Below, piece after piece: positions 51,856-61,385 of a stretch of DNA of 64,000 nucleotides. Source of the DNA: Gemmobacter lutimaris (GTDB lineage: Bacteria; Pseudomonadota; Alphaproteobacteria; Rhodobacterales; Rhodobacteraceae); assembly GCF_003570715.1 (NCBI RefSeq), contig NZ_QXXQ01000003.1, positions 310,001 to 374,000 on the forward strand. Direction: 5' to 3'. The stretch's first letter is position 1. Every line of letters starts with the position of its first letter. The notes below the pieces were generated by a model. The model saw only the letters and a list, made by a program, of their open reading frames with translations, was not told the DNA's origin and did no database searches. The position numbers and the translations under genes are program-made.

Positions 51856-53865
51856 TCACAGCCGCGCGGCGAGGCGGGTGCCCTGGTCGATGGCACGCTT
51901 GGCATCCAGTTCCGCGGCCACATCGGCACCACCGATGATATGGAAGGCACGGCCCGCAGCCTCCAGCGCCGGGGCAAGGCTTCGGTCGGGGTCTTGCCCG
52001 GCGCAGATCACCACCGTATCCACCGGCAGAAGCTGCGGCTCACCGTTCACTGTGACGGCAAGCCCTTCTGGCGTGATCGCGTCATAGGCCACCCCGCCCA
52101 GCATCTTCACCCCCTTCATCTGCAACGTGGCACGGTGAATCCAGCCGGTCGTCTTGCCCAGCTTGCGGCCCGGCTTTTCGGGTTTGCGCTGCAACAGCCA
52201 GACCTGCCGCGCGGGCGCTTCGGGCTTCGGACCTTCGGGGACAAGGCCGCCCGCCACCTGCGCCGGATCGCCGACACCCCATTCGCGGCGCCAGAGCGCC
52301 GGGTCCAGCGCGGGGCTGGTGCCGTGATGGGTCAGGAATTCGGCGACATCGAAACCGATGCCGCCCGCCCCCACGACCGCCACGCGCTTCCCGGCGGGGG
52401 CACCACGCAAGACCTCGCGGTAGCCCAGAACCTGCGGCAGATCCTCACCCGCGATCCCGGCGGTGCGCGGGGTGATGCCGGTGGCGAGGATGACCTCGTC
52501 GAAGCCTTCCAGCATGTCGGGCGTCACCTCGTTATCTAGACGCAGATCGACGGTGGAGGCGGCGATACTCGCCTCAAACCAGTCGATCAACCCGCGAAAC
52601 TCCTCCTTGCCGGGGATGCTGGCGGCCAGATGCAATTGCCCGCCCACGCGCGCGGCACGGTCGAAAAGCGTGACGGCATGGCCGCGCCCTGCGGCGGTCA
52701 GCGCCGCAGACAGGCCCGCCGGTCCGGCGCCGACCACGGCGATGCGGCGCGGGGTATCCGTGGGGGCGATGACCAGCTCGGTTTCATGGCAGGCGCGCGG
52801 GTTCACAAGGCAGGAGGTCAGTTTGCCGCTGAATGTGTGGTCCAGACAGGCCTGGTTGCAGGCGATGCAGGGCGCGATCTGCGCCGCCCGGCCTGCCGCC
52901 GTCTTTGCCACGAAATCCGGGTCGGCAAGGAAGGGCCGCGCCATCGACACCATATCGGCCTGTCCCCCGGCCAGCAGCCCTTCGGCCACATCCGGCGTGT
53001 TGATGCGGTTCGAGGTAATGACCGGAATGCCAACCTCCGGCCGCAGGCGCCCGGTCAGATGCGCGAAGGCCGCGCGCGGAACCGAGGTGGCGATGGTCGG
53101 CACCCGCGCCTCATGCCAGCCGATGCCGGTGTTCAGCACCGAAGCCCCCGCCGCCTCGATGGCCTTGGCCAGCGTCACGACCTCGTCCCAGGTCGAGCCA
53201 TCGGGGATCAGGTCAATCAGCGAGATGCGATAGATCAGGATGGCATCGCCAATGGCCGCGCGCACCCGGCGCACCACTTCCACCGGCAGGCGCATACGGT
53301 TTTCGTAAGACCCGCCCCAGCGGTCGTTGCGACGGTTCACATGGGTCACGAGAAACTGGTTGAGGAAATAGCCCTCGGACCCCATGACCTCGACCCCGTC
53401 ATAACCGGCCTCGATGGCGCGGGCGGCGGCGGTCACGATATCGGCGATCTGTTTCTCGATCCCCTCCTCATCCAGTTCCTTGGGCGGGAAGGGCGAGATC
53501 GGCGATTTGACGGCAGAGGCCGAGACGCATTCGGGTCCATAGGCATAGCGGCCCGCATGCAGGATCTGCATGGCGATCCGCCCACCCGCATCATGCACCC
53601 GGTCGGTGACGATGCGGTGGTTGGCGATGTCCTGCGGCGCGAACAGGCCGGCGGCACCCGGAAACACCCCGCCCTCGCGGTTGGGCGCCATGCCGCCGGT
53701 GACCATCAGCCCGACCCCGCCCCGCGCGCGGGTGGCATAGAATTCCGCCACGCGGTTCCAGTCGCCGGTTTCCTCCAGCCCCGTGTGCATGGACCCCATC
53801 ATCACGCGGTTGGGCAGCGTCACGGCGCCGAGCGTGATCGGCGACAGAAGATGTGGATAGGTCAT
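51856..53865 (-). CDS. fadH: 2,4-dienoyl-CoA reductase (NADPH), FadH-like
   Basis: The 669-residue flavo-iron-sulfur enzyme reduces dienoyl-CoA in unsaturated fatty acid beta-oxidation. An N-terminal old-yellow-enzyme-type FMN barrel (about residues 1-350, with the ILHAGRYAYG active-site segment) leads to a 4Fe-4S cysteine cluster (CIACNQAC and, 12 residues later, C). A C-terminal FAD/NAD(P) domain follows with two GxGxxG motifs: VVGAGPAGLS and VVGAGGIGFD. The ATG at 53865 has a GGAGGA upstream. Architecture and length match FadH. Confidence 0.9.
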   Translation of the reverse strand: MTYPHLLSPITLGAVTLPNRVMMGSMHTGLEETGDWNRVAEFYATRARGGVGLMVTGGMAPNREGGVFPGAAGLFAPQDIANHRIVTDRVHDAGGRIAMQILHAGRYAYGPECVSASAVKSPISPFPPKELDEEGIEKQIADIVTAAARAIEAGYDGVEVMGSEGYFLNQFLVTHVNRRNDRWGGSYENRMRLPVEVVRRVRAAIGDAILIYRISLIDLIPDGSTWDEVVTLAKAIEAAGASVLNTGIGWHEARVPTIATSVPRAAFAHLTGRLRPEVGIPVITSNRINTPDVAEGLLAGGQADMVSMARPFLADPDFVAKTAAGRAAQIAPCIACNQACLDHTFSGKLTSCLVNPRACHETELVIAPTDTPRRIAVVGAGPAGLSAALTAAGRGHAVTLFDRAARVGGQLHLAASIPGKEEFRGLIDWFEASIAASTVDLRLDNEVTPDMLEGFDEVILATGITPRTAGIAGEDLPQVLGYREVLRGAPAGKRVAVVGAGGIGFDVAEFLTHHGTSPALDPALWRREWGVGDPAQVAGGLVPEGPKPEAPARQVWLLQRKPEKPGRKLGKTTGWIHRATLQMKGVKMLGGVAYDAITPEGLAVTVNGEPQLLPVDTVVICAGQDPDRSLAPALEAAGRAFHIIGGADVAAELDAKRAIDQGTRLAARL

Positions 53866-53946
53866 GCGGCTGGCTCCTCCCGTAGCGAAGGGCAGACTGG
53901 CAAAGCCGCCCGCCGCTGTCACGGCCAACGCTGCGTCACGAACGGA

Positions 53947-54384
53947 TCAGAACACCACGCCCATACGCAGGATGAAGCAGCCGAAGGGGCGGTTTTCTGT
54001 GCAGCGGACCACGGCGTAACAGCCGGGGGCATGGGCGTAGAAGGCCTGCCGCTCAATGGAGCGGGCCACTGCACCCTCGGTCAGGGCGGGGCGCAGCACA
54101 TCCAGCGCGGCGACATGAACCGGATCGGGGCGGTCGCCCACGCCGTCGCGTTCCATCCACAGGGCACCATAGTCGGTGAAGCCGTCCAGCGGCATCAGCG
54201 TAGTGATCAGGCGCAGCCCCTCGACCACATCAAGGCCCGCAAGATCGACCACGCGCCCGCTGCGCGTGGGCAGCGCGAAGGCCGGGTAATTGCTGTCCAC
54301 CACCGCAAGCTCGTCGCCATGGCCCATGCGCATCAGCACATCCATGAGATCGGGTGTAACCCGCGGGTCGATCCCTTTCAGCAT
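53947..54384 (-). CDS. RbsD/FucU family sugar mutarotase
   Basis: The 145-residue protein matches the RbsD/FucU fold: the conserved start LKGIDPRVTPDLMDVL, the catalytic His22 in MGHGDELAVVDSNYPA, and a C-terminal GCYAVVRCTENRPFG active-site loop. The order fits the FucU (L-fucose mutarotase) branch. Sugar genes are absent nearby, so the substrate is unknown. The ATG at 54384 follows GGGAGG. Confidence 0.86.
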   Translation of the reverse strand: MLKGIDPRVTPDLMDVLMRMGHGDELAVVDSNYPAFALPTRSGRVVDLAGLDVVEGLRLITTLMPLDGFTDYGALWMERDGVGDRPDPVHVAALDVLRPALTEGAVARSIERQAFYAHAPGCYAVVRCTENRPFGCFILRMGVVF

Positions 54385-54456
54385 CGGCGCCTCCCTGCCG
54401 GTTGAGGCCGCGGCGGAAAGGGCGTATCCCCGCCGCGACTGGATCGGGAGCAAAGC

Positions 54457-55071
54457 ATGGACTCAAAGGCGGTGGAAGCCCTGTTTACCCGCAGCGATGG
54501 CAGCTATCTCTGTGCCCGCTGGGGACGCCCCATCGTGCCGGTGGTCTTTGGCGTCGAAGATGCCACGCTGTCGGTGGTGAAAGGCGCCATCGAGGCGGTG
54601 GTGGCGCTGGCCGGGCATCGCATGGCCGAGACCGACCCGGAACTGGGCGCCAATCTGATGGTGTTCTTCTTCCGCGACTGGGCAGAGCTGCCGCAGGTCC
54701 CGAACCTCGACCGGCTGGTGCCGGATCTGGCGCCGCTGTGCGACCGGCTGGCGGCGGCGGGCGCGAACCAGTATCGCGCCTTCCGCTTTGACGAGGCGGG
54801 CGCGATCCGGGCGGTCTTCGTCTTCATACGCATGGATGATGTGTTGTCCGAGATGCCTGCGGAGACGCTGGCGCTGTCGCAGGCGGCGCAGGTGATCCTG
54901 TTGTGGTCGGATACCGCCTTTGCCGAGACCTCGCCACTGGCCCGGGCGGGCGAGGCTGTGGTGTTGCGCCCCGAAATCGGCGCGGTGATCCGCGCCGCCT
55001 ATGATCCGGTCATGCCGGTCGTGGCGCGTGAGGCGAGCCATGCCCTGCGTCTGGCGGCGCGGATCGGATGA
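54457..55071 (+). CDS. conserved hypothetical protein (204 aa)
   Basis: I do not recognise a function. The 204-residue soluble protein has alternating predicted strands and helices (for instance VVPVVFGVEDATL and IRAVFVFIRMDDVL), no signal peptide and no membrane segment, and codon use like its neighbours. It is divergent from the FucU-like gene and precedes ybgC with a 73-base gap, at the start of the Tol-Pal block. Whether it belongs to that operon is uncertain. Confidence 0.7.
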   Translation: MDSKAVEALFTRSDGSYLCARWGRPIVPVVFGVEDATLSVVKGAIEAVVALAGHRMAETDPELGANLMVFFFRDWAELPQVPNLDRLVPDLAPLCDRLAAAGANQYRAFRFDEAGAIRAVFVFIRMDDVLSEMPAETLALSQAAQVILLWSDTAFAETSPLARAGEAVVLRPEIGAVIRAAYDPVMPVVAREASHALRLAARIG

Positions 55072-55144
55072 AGGGAAGGGGGCTTTCCGCCCCTCGCCCC
55101 TGCGGGGCTGATCCCCGAGGATATTTTGACCAAGGTAAAAGCAG

Positions 55145-55540
55145 ATGAGCCATAGCCATGCCGTGCGGGTCTATTACGAGGACACCGATCTTGCCGGGAT
55201 CGTCTATTACGCCAATTATCTGAAATTCATCGAACGCGGGCGCAGCGAATGGGTGCGCACACGCGGCGTGGATCAGGGGCGGCTGAAAGCTGAAACCGGC
55301 ATCGTCTTTGCCGTTCGGCGGGTCGAGGCCGATTATCTGCGCCCCGCTGTGTTTGACGATCTTCTGACCGTGACGACCGAACTGCGGACGCTGGGCGGGG
55401 CGCGGATCGACCTTTGGCAGCAGGTTCTTCGCGGCGACGCGGTGCTGTTTACAGCGGCGGTCACGCTGGTCTGCCTTGGGGCGGACGGCCGGGCGCATCG
55501 CTTGCCGGATGCGATCAGGGCGCTTCTGGCCCCGGTTTGA
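55145..55540 (+). CDS. ybgC: Tol-Pal-associated acyl-CoA thioesterase YbgC
   Basis: A 131-residue HotDog thioesterase of the YbgC family that stands at the head of Tol-Pal operons. The active-site loop YYEDTDLAGIVYYANYLKFIERGR (residues about 10-33) carries the catalytic Asp and the characteristic Tyr residues. It is soluble. A 142-base gap to tolQ is free of other genes, so tolQ may have its own promoter there. Confidence 0.94.
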   Translation: MSHSHAVRVYYEDTDLAGIVYYANYLKFIERGRSEWVRTRGVDQGRLKAETGIVFAVRRVEADYLRPAVFDDLLTVTTELRTLGGARIDLWQQVLRGDAVLFTAAVTLVCLGADGRAHRLPDAIRALLAPV

Positions 55541-55682
55541 TGTTTTTGCATGGCGGCTATGACGCAGGCGTGGGCGGCAATCCGCATCCTGACGAGGATG
55601 TGTTGGCAATCCCCCTCAAAACCGGATAGAATCGCCTGTAATAACGGGCCGCGAATGGACCCGATGGCAACGAGCAGGCGTA

Positions 55683-56378
55683 ATGGACACCAACACCCTT
55701 GCGATGGCGCAGGAGATTGATTTCTCCTTGCTGGCGCTTTTCGCGCGCGCAACCTTCACCGTGAAACTGGTCATGATCGGGCTGCTGGTCATGTCGGTCT
55801 GGTCATGGGCCATCATCCTTCGAAAGCACATGATGTTCCGCGCCGCGCGGGGCGAGGCTTCGGTCTTCGACCGGGCCTTCTGGTCGGGCGAGCCGCTGGA
55901 CGAGTTGTTCGAGAAGATCGGCCCGGCACCCGAGGGGCAAAGCGAGAAGATTTTTGCTGCGGGCATGATTGAATGGCGGCGCAGCCACAGGCAGGACGGC
56001 GGGCTGATCGCCGGGGCGCAATCGCGCATCGACCGCGCGATGGATGTGGCCATCGCGCGCGAAAGTGAACGGCTGAATGCCGGACTGAGTTTCCTCGCAA
56101 CCGTCGGCTCCACCGCGCCGTTCATCGGTCTGTTCGGCACGGTTTACGGCATCATGCATGCCTTCACCCAGATCGCCGCGACCAAGAACACCGACCTTGC
56201 CACCGTGGCGCCGGGGATTGCCGAGGCGCTGATGGCGACCGGCATCGGCCTTGTTGCCGCCATCCCGGCAGTCGTGTTCTACAACAAGCTCAATGCCGAC
56301 AGCGAACGCATCCTTGGCGGCTATGAAGCCTTCGCCGACGAATTCGCCACCATCCTCTCGCGCCAGCTGGACGCCTGA
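55683..56378 (+). CDS. tolQ: Tol-Pal system protein TolQ
   Basis: The 231-residue inner-membrane protein is the MotA/ExbB-like proton channel subunit. It has a membrane segment near residues 18-45 (IGLLVMSVWSWAIIL) and the MotA/ExbB domain with TVGSTAPFIGLFGTVYGIMHAF and the ATGIGLVAAIPAVVFYN helix. It works with TolR and TolA to use the proton motive force across the envelope. TolR follows after 3 bases. Confidence 0.95.
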   Translation: MDTNTLAMAQEIDFSLLALFARATFTVKLVMIGLLVMSVWSWAIILRKHMMFRAARGEASVFDRAFWSGEPLDELFEKIGPAPEGQSEKIFAAGMIEWRRSHRQDGGLIAGAQSRIDRAMDVAIARESERLNAGLSFLATVGSTAPFIGLFGTVYGIMHAFTQIAATKNTDLATVAPGIAEALMATGIGLVAAIPAVVFYNKLNADSERILGGYEAFADEFATILSRQLDA

Positions 56379-56381
56379 GCC

Positions 56382-56879
56382 ATGGGGGCCGGGGTAGCCA
56401 AGAAATCGGGTGGGGGCGGGCGTCGCGGGCGGCGTCGCGGCCATTCCAGCGCGATGGCGGACATCAACATCACGCCCTTCGTGGACGTGATGCTGGTGCT
56501 TCTGATCATCTTCATGGTGGCGGCACCGATGCTGACCGTCGGCGTGCCGGTGAAGCTGCCGGAAACGGCGGCGGCCAGTCTGCCGACCGAACAGGAAAAG
56601 CCGCTGGCCATCACCATCGGGGCGGATGGCAAGCTGTTCCTGATGAACAGCGAGGCCGATGAGGCGACGCTTATCCCGCAGCTTCAGGCCATCGCCGCCG
56701 AACGGACCTCGGACAAGATCTTTCTGCGGGCCGACGGTTCGGTGCCTTACGAACGCGTGGCGCAGGTGATGGGTGCGCTGAATGCGGCGGGCTTCCGCAA
56801 TATTGGTCTTGTGACCGACAGCAATGGCCCCTTGATGGGCGCGGCCGCCGGTGGCGGTGCCGCCGAGCCGAACCAGTAG
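56382..56879 (+). CDS. tolR: Tol-Pal system protein TolR
   Basis: The 165-residue ExbD-like protein has one membrane helix with the conserved protonatable Asp in MADINITPFVDVMLVLLIIFMV (about residues 26-47), which is preceded by a basic Gly/Arg-rich N-terminus, and a periplasmic domain with IGADGKLFLMNSE. It overlaps no neighbour but is 3 bases from tolQ and 3 bases from tolA. Confidence 0.95.
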   Translation: MGAGVAKKSGGGGRRGRRRGHSSAMADINITPFVDVMLVLLIIFMVAAPMLTVGVPVKLPETAAASLPTEQEKPLAITIGADGKLFLMNSEADEATLIPQLQAIAAERTSDKIFLRADGSVPYERVAQVMGALNAAGFRNIGLVTDSNGPLMGAAAGGGAAEPNQ

Positions 56880-56882
56880 GTG

Positions 56883-58121
56883 ATGCCGATGCTGCGCGCA
56901 TGGCTGGGCAGGGTCGATAAAAGCGTCTGGATCTCCGGCTCGGGGCATCTGGTCGTGATCCTGTGGGTGCTGTTCGGCGATGTGCTGTTCAGCCCGCCAC
57001 CGCCGCCCGAACCCGAGGTCATGTCGGTCGATACGCTGACCGAAGCCGAGTTTGCCGCGATGGAGGCGGCATCCGGCGGCGTGGAAAGCACCGCGGAACC
57101 GCAGGAGAGTGCGCCCTCCGCATCTGTCCAGCCGCCGGAACGGCCCGAGCCGCCCGCGGCGAGGCCCGAACCACCTGCGCAGGTGGTCGGGGAAACCCCG
57201 CCACCCGAACCTGCCCCCCAGCCAGAAGCCGAGCCGTTGCCCGATGAGGTGCCGGTTGCCGAGGTTGCCCAGCCCGAGGAGGTGCCGGAACCTGTGGCGC
57301 CGCCTGCGGAGCAGGAACAGCCGGTTGCGGTCATTCCGTCCTCGGCCGTGCCGCGCCCGCGCCCGGCGGCGCGCGTGGCGCCGACGCCAGAGGACGCCCC
57401 GGCAGAAGATGTGCCCGAAGCCGAACAGGTGCAGGAGCGTGTGTCCGAAGAGGCGCCGCCCGAAGCCCCGGTGGTGGAACAGGAGCAGGAGGCGACCGCC
57501 CCGCCCGAGGCCACGACCGAAGTGGTGACCGAGGCCACGGAAACGCAGGAGGCTCCGCAACTGGCGCCGACTGCTTCGAAACGCCCGCGTGCGCGGCCCG
57601 CGAAGCCTGATCCGGTTGCAAAACCCGCAGAACCGGCAAAACCGACCCAGACGGCCAGTTCACAGAACGCGGAACAGTCGCAGGCTGACCGGGCCGCCAC
57701 CGAAGCGGCACTGGCCGAGGCGCTGGGCGAAGCGACCGAGACACCGGCCCCGAAGCCCGCCAATCAGAACAGCGCGCCGGGGCGCGGGCTTGCGGCCAAC
57801 GGCCCGCCCATGTCCTCGGGCGAGAAGGATGCCTTGCGCGTGGCGGTGGAACGCTGCTGGAACGTCGGTTCGCTTTCGACCGAGGCACAGCGTGCGATCA
57901 TCACCATCCACGTTACGGTCGGTGCGGACAAAAAGCCGGTTGCAACATCAATCGAACTGGCAAGTTCCAGCGCGTCGGATGCGGCCACGCGTCAGGCGTT
58001 CGAGGCCGCACGGCGTGCGATCCTGCGCTGCGGCTCGCAGGGGTTCCCTCTGCCAGACGAGAAATATGAAACCTGGCGCGAGCTGGAGCTGATTTTCGAC
58101 AAGGGGAGGATCGGGCTGTGA
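56883..58121 (+). CDS. tolA: TolA-like energy transducer of the Tol-Pal system
   Basis: The 412-residue protein has an N-terminal inner-membrane anchor (SGHLVVILWVLFGDVLF, about residues 20-37), a long Pro/Glu/Ala/Val-rich linker that spans the periplasm (about 38-300; it is extended rather than the helical Ala/Lys form of E. coli), and a C-terminal TolA-C-like domain CWNVGSLSTEAQRAIITI...RRAILRCGSQGFPL that contacts Pal/TolB. The ATG at 56883 is used; a second ATG lies two codons on and no clear Shine-Dalgarno decides between them. The next gene starts within its stop codon. Confidence 0.88.
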   Translation: MPMLRAWLGRVDKSVWISGSGHLVVILWVLFGDVLFSPPPPPEPEVMSVDTLTEAEFAAMEAASGGVESTAEPQESAPSASVQPPERPEPPAARPEPPAQVVGETPPPEPAPQPEAEPLPDEVPVAEVAQPEEVPEPVAPPAEQEQPVAVIPSSAVPRPRPAARVAPTPEDAPAEDVPEAEQVQERVSEEAPPEAPVVEQEQEATAPPEATTEVVTEATETQEAPQLAPTASKRPRARPAKPDPVAKPAEPAKPTQTASSQNAEQSQADRAATEAALAEALGEATETPAPKPANQNSAPGRGLAANGPPMSSGEKDALRVAVERCWNVGSLSTEAQRAIITIHVTVGADKKPVATSIELASSSASDAATRQAFEAARRAILRCGSQGFPLPDEKYETWRELELIFDKGRIGL

Positions 58122-58495
58122 AGTGGGTTTTCCGTGCGGGCGTTCTTGCTTTGCCGTTGCTTTCGGCACCGGCTGCGGCACTGCCATCCTTCGGGACATG
58201 GGATGATGCCCGGTTGGCGGCGGCTGTCGCCCCCTGCTGGAACGTGGCCAGCCTTTCCGAGGGCGCGCGCAGGGCACGCTTCACCGTAGCCTTTACTCTG
58301 GACGCGGCGGGCAAGCCAGCAGACAGAAGCTTTCGTCTGGTCGAAAGCACGGCTGGCGGTGCCGTGGGGCAGAGGGCATTTGCGGCGGCCCGCAAGGCCG
58401 TGCAGCAGTGTGGCAGGACCGGGCTACCTGTCCCGCCCGGCTGGCGCGGCGGCACGGTGCAGTCGCTGTTTGCTCCGCAGGGCGGGCGCGGCTGA
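58118..58495 (+). CDS. secreted TolA C-terminal-domain paralogue
   Basis: A 125-residue protein with a signal peptide ([10 protein letters not shown], cleavage near residue 21) and a single domain that clearly resembles the C-terminal domain of the adjacent Tol[24 protein letters not shown] aligns with CWNVGSLSTEAQRAIITIHVTV, and [21 protein letters not shown] with AFEAARRAILRCGSQGFPLPD. Both cysteines are kept. It begins at a GTG that overlaps the tolA stop, behind an AGGGGAGGA. Unlike TolA it has no membrane anchor. It may compete with or assist TolA at Pal/TolB; I know of no named family for it. Confidence 0.8.
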   Translation: MKWVFRAGVLALPLLSAPAAALPSFGTWDDARLAAAVAPCWNVASLSEGARRARFTVAFTLDAAGKPADRSFRLVESTAGGAVGQRAFAAARKAVQQCGRTGLPVPPGWRGGTVQSLFAPQGGRG

Positions 58496-58625
58496 TGCGC
58501 CGTGCGATATGGATACCGGGCCAACCCGGACGGAACCGGGGAAGGGCTTGCGCGCTTTCCCCTTTTGGACAGGCAGGCTGCTGGCTGAAAAGCAAGCCTG
58601 TCGCAGGAACAGGAACGAGGGTCAG

Positions 58626-59951
58626 ATGAACCGTCTCCGCCAAATCTTCACCGCTTTCGTGGCCGTGGCCGCATTGGCCGCCCCGGCGATGATGGCCACC
58701 CCGGCCGAGGCGCGGCTTTCCATCACGCTGGGCAGCCCGGTCGTCGAGCCCATGCCTTTCGCCCTGCCGACCTTTGTGGATGAGGGCGGTGCGGGCGATC
58801 TTGCGGCACAGATCTCACAGGTCGTGGCCTCCGATCTGGCAGGCACGGGTCTGTTCGAGCAGATCCCGACCACGGCCTATATTCAGCACATCACCTCTTT
58901 CGGGGCGCCGGTGTCCTATCCTGACTGGCAGGCGATCAATGCACAGGCGCTGGTGACCGGGGCGGTGCAGGCGTCCGGCGGGCAGGTGGTGGTGAAATTC
59001 CGCCTGCATGACGTGTTCGCCAATGCCGAATTCGGCGACGGCCTGCAATTCGTCGGCACGACCGACAGCTGGCGCCGCATGGCGCACAAGGTGGCCGATG
59101 CGGTTTACAGCCGTATCACCGGCGAGACCGGCTATTTCGACAGCCGCGTGGTCTTCGTGTCGGAAAGCGGACCGAAGAACCAGCGCCAGAAGCGTCTTGC
59201 GGTGATGGATTACGATGGCGCGAATACCAGCTATCTGACGGATTCCTCGTCCATCGTGCTGGCGCCGCGCTTCTCGCCCACGGGGGACCGTATTCTGTTC
59301 ACCTCCTATTCCTCGGGCTTTCCGCAGATCTACCTGATGGATGTGGGCAGCCTTGCGATCCGGGGCCTGGGCGAGCAGCCGGGCACCATGACCTTTGCAC
59401 CCCGCTTTTCGCCCGACGGGCGGACAGTGGTGTTCAGCCTTGAACGCGGCGGCAATACCGACATCTATTCGCTGGACACCGGATCAGGGCAACTGTCGCA
59501 GCTGACCAATTCGCCAGCCATCGAAACCGCGCCCTCGTTCAGCCCCGATGGCAGCCAGATCGTGTTCGAAAGTGACCGCTCGGGCACCCAGCAGATCTAT
59601 GTGATGCCCGCGCGCGGCGGAGAGCCGACGCGGATTTCCGGCGGTGCCGGTCGCTATGGCACCCCGGTCTGGAGTCCGCGCGGCGACTATATCGCCTTCA
59701 CCAAGCAGAACCAGGGTCGCTTCCACATCGGCGTGATGCTGAAGGACGGGACGGAAGAAAAGCTTCTGACCGCTTCCTATCTGGATGAAGGCCCGACCTG
59801 GTCGCCCAATGGGCGGGTCATCATGTTCACCCGGCAGGACGCGGGCGGTGAGCCTGCACTTTATTCGGTCGATGTATCGGGGCGCAACCTGCGCAAGGTG
59901 CCCACCTCGGGCGCGGCGTCCGACCCGGCATGGTCGCCGTTGCTGCCCTGA
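58626..59951 (+). CDS. tolB: Tol-Pal system beta-propeller protein TolB
   Basis: The 441-residue periplasmic protein has a signal peptide cleaved near residue 29 (AEA|R), an N-terminal alpha/beta domain and a six-bladed propeller with repeats such as [48 protein letters not shown] and [15 protein letters not shown]. It interacts with Pal and TolA. The ATG at 58626 follows GAGG. It lies 130 bases after the TolA-C paralogue. Confidence 0.96.
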   Translation: MNRLRQIFTAFVAVAALAAPAMMATPAEARLSITLGSPVVEPMPFALPTFVDEGGAGDLAAQISQVVASDLAGTGLFEQIPTTAYIQHITSFGAPVSYPDWQAINAQALVTGAVQASGGQVVVKFRLHDVFANAEFGDGLQFVGTTDSWRRMAHKVADAVYSRITGETGYFDSRVVFVSESGPKNQRQKRLAVMDYDGANTSYLTDSSSIVLAPRFSPTGDRILFTSYSSGFPQIYLMDVGSLAIRGLGEQPGTMTFAPRFSPDGRTVVFSLERGGNTDIYSLDTGSGQLSQLTNSPAIETAPSFSPDGSQIVFESDRSGTQQIYVMPARGGEPTRISGGAGRYGTPVWSPRGDYIAFTKQNQGRFHIGVMLKDGTEEKLLTASYLDEGPTWSPNGRVIMFTRQDAGGEPALYSVDVSGRNLRKVPTSGAASDPAWSPLLP

Positions 59952-60046
59952 CCGTAACAAACCTCACGCCGCCGTCGATTCCCCCGGCGGCGGTTCTCTG
60001 ATAAGCTGGCCCCGTCGAGCTGGCACAACGAAGGACAGAAAAACAC

Positions 60047-60571
60047 ATGGCGTATACTGCGAAAGCAATGCTGCTGCTGGCCGTTCTGGGTCTGGCAGCC
60101 TGTAACAACCCTGACCGCTATGGCGCGGGCGGGCCGGGCGGCGCCGGGGCCAATGGCGCGGGCGGCATCGGGACCGAGGGGCTGGGCGGACCCAGCGATC
60201 CGAACTCGGTGGCCTATTTCAACCAGACCATCGGTGACCGCGTGCTGTTCCTTGTCGATCAATCGACCCTGTCGCCCGAGGCGCAGACCATTCTGGCGCA
60301 ACAGGCCCAGTGGCTGCAAAGCCATGCCGATTACGCGATCATCGTCGAAGGCCATGCCGACGAGCAGGGGACGCGCGAATACAACCTTGCACTGGGCGCC
60401 CGTCGCGCCAGCGCGGTGCAGAACTATCTGATTTCGCAGGGCGTGGCGGCCCATCGGATGCGGACCATTTCCTACGGCAAGGAACGCCCGGTCGAGGTTT
60501 GCCCCTCGGAAGCCTGTTTCTCGAAGAACCGTCGTGCGGTGACGGTGCTGTCGATGGGCGCGGGGGCCTGA
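60047..60571 (+). CDS. pal: peptidoglycan-associated lipoprotein Pal
   Basis: The 174-residue lipoprotein has the lipobox LAAC (Cys19) and, after a glycine-rich linker (GAGGPGGAGANGAGG... in which Gly makes up about half of some 25 residues), an OmpA-like peptidoglycan-binding domain: ILAQQAQWLQ, VEGHADEQGTREYNLALGARRA, and a C-terminal SEACFSKNRRAVTVL. The glycine-rich linker is longer than that of E. coli Pal. Outer-membrane anchor of the Tol-Pal system. Confidence 0.95.
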   Translation: MAYTAKAMLLLAVLGLAACNNPDRYGAGGPGGAGANGAGGIGTEGLGGPSDPNSVAYFNQTIGDRVLFLVDQSTLSPEAQTILAQQAQWLQSHADYAIIVEGHADEQGTREYNLALGARRASAVQNYLISQGVAAHRMRTISYGKERPVEVCPSEACFSKNRRAVTVLSMGAGA

Positions 60572-60575
60572 GCGG

Positions 60576-61385
60576 ATGAACCTGCGTTTCGCGGCGCTCG
60601 CCCTGCTGCTGATGTCCGGTTCCGCCTTTGCGCAGGACCGGGCGCAGACGCTGGCCGACATCAAGGCCGAGCTTGCGGCGTTGAACGCACAGTTCACCGG
60701 CCTCAAGCAGGAACTGATCACTACGGGGGCCATCCAGAACGGGGCAGCAGGCGGCAATGCGCTGCAACGGCTCGATTCCATCGAGGCGGCGCTGATGCGG
60801 CTGACCGCGCAGACCGAACAGGTGGAACTGAAAGTGAACCGCGTGGTCAGCGACGGCACCAACCGCATCGGGGATCTGGAATTCCGGGTGACCGAGCTTG
60901 AGGGCGGCGATGTCGGATCGCTGCCGCCAGCGCAACCCTTGGGCGGGGGCGATGCGCCCGCCCCTGTCGCAACCGCCCCGACCGCCGGGGGGCCCGAGCT
61001 TGCTGTGGGCGAACAGGCAGACTTTGACCGAGCCAAGGAGGTGCTCGGTCAGGGTGACTTTCGCACCGCCGCGGAGAAGTTTGGTGCCTTTGCCACGGCC
61101 TATCCGGGCAGCCCCCTGATGCAGGAGGCGCAGATCCTGCGGGGGGACGCTCTGCAACAGGTGGGTGATACCGCCAATGCGGCGCGGGCTTGGCTCGATG
61201 CCTTTTCGGCGCAGCCCGAGGGGCCGAAGGCTGGCGATGCGCTGGTGCGTCTCGGGCAGGGGCTGGCCGATCTGGGGCAGGTCTCGGATGCCTGTGTGAC
61301 CTTGCAGGAAGTCGGCACGCGCTTTCCCGGTTCCACCGCCGCAGCCGAGGCGCAGGGCAAGATTGCGGCACTGGCCTGCCAGTGA
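60576..61385 (+). CDS. cpoB: Tol-Pal system protein CpoB (YbgF)
   Basis: The 269-residue periplasmic protein has a signal peptide (AFA|QD near residue 19), a short coiled-coil-like N-terminal region (about 25-110) and TPR repeats in the C-terminal half (AEKFGAFATAYPGSPLMQEAQI and DACVTLQEVGTRFPGSTAAAEA). CpoB links Tol-Pal to cell-wall synthesis. The 4-base gap from pal and the GTGA overlap with tilS place it within one operon. Confidence 0.93.
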   Translation: MNLRFAALALLLMSGSAFAQDRAQTLADIKAELAALNAQFTGLKQELITTGAIQNGAAGGNALQRLDSIEAALMRLTAQTEQVELKVNRVVSDGTNRIGDLEFRVTELEGGDVGSLPPAQPLGGGDAPAPVATAPTAGGPELAVGEQADFDRAKEVLGQGDFRTAAEKFGAFATAYPGSPLMQEAQILRGDALQQVGDTANAARAWLDAFSAQPEGPKAGDALVRLGQGLADLGQVSDACVTLQEVGTRFPGSTAAAEAQGKIAALACQ

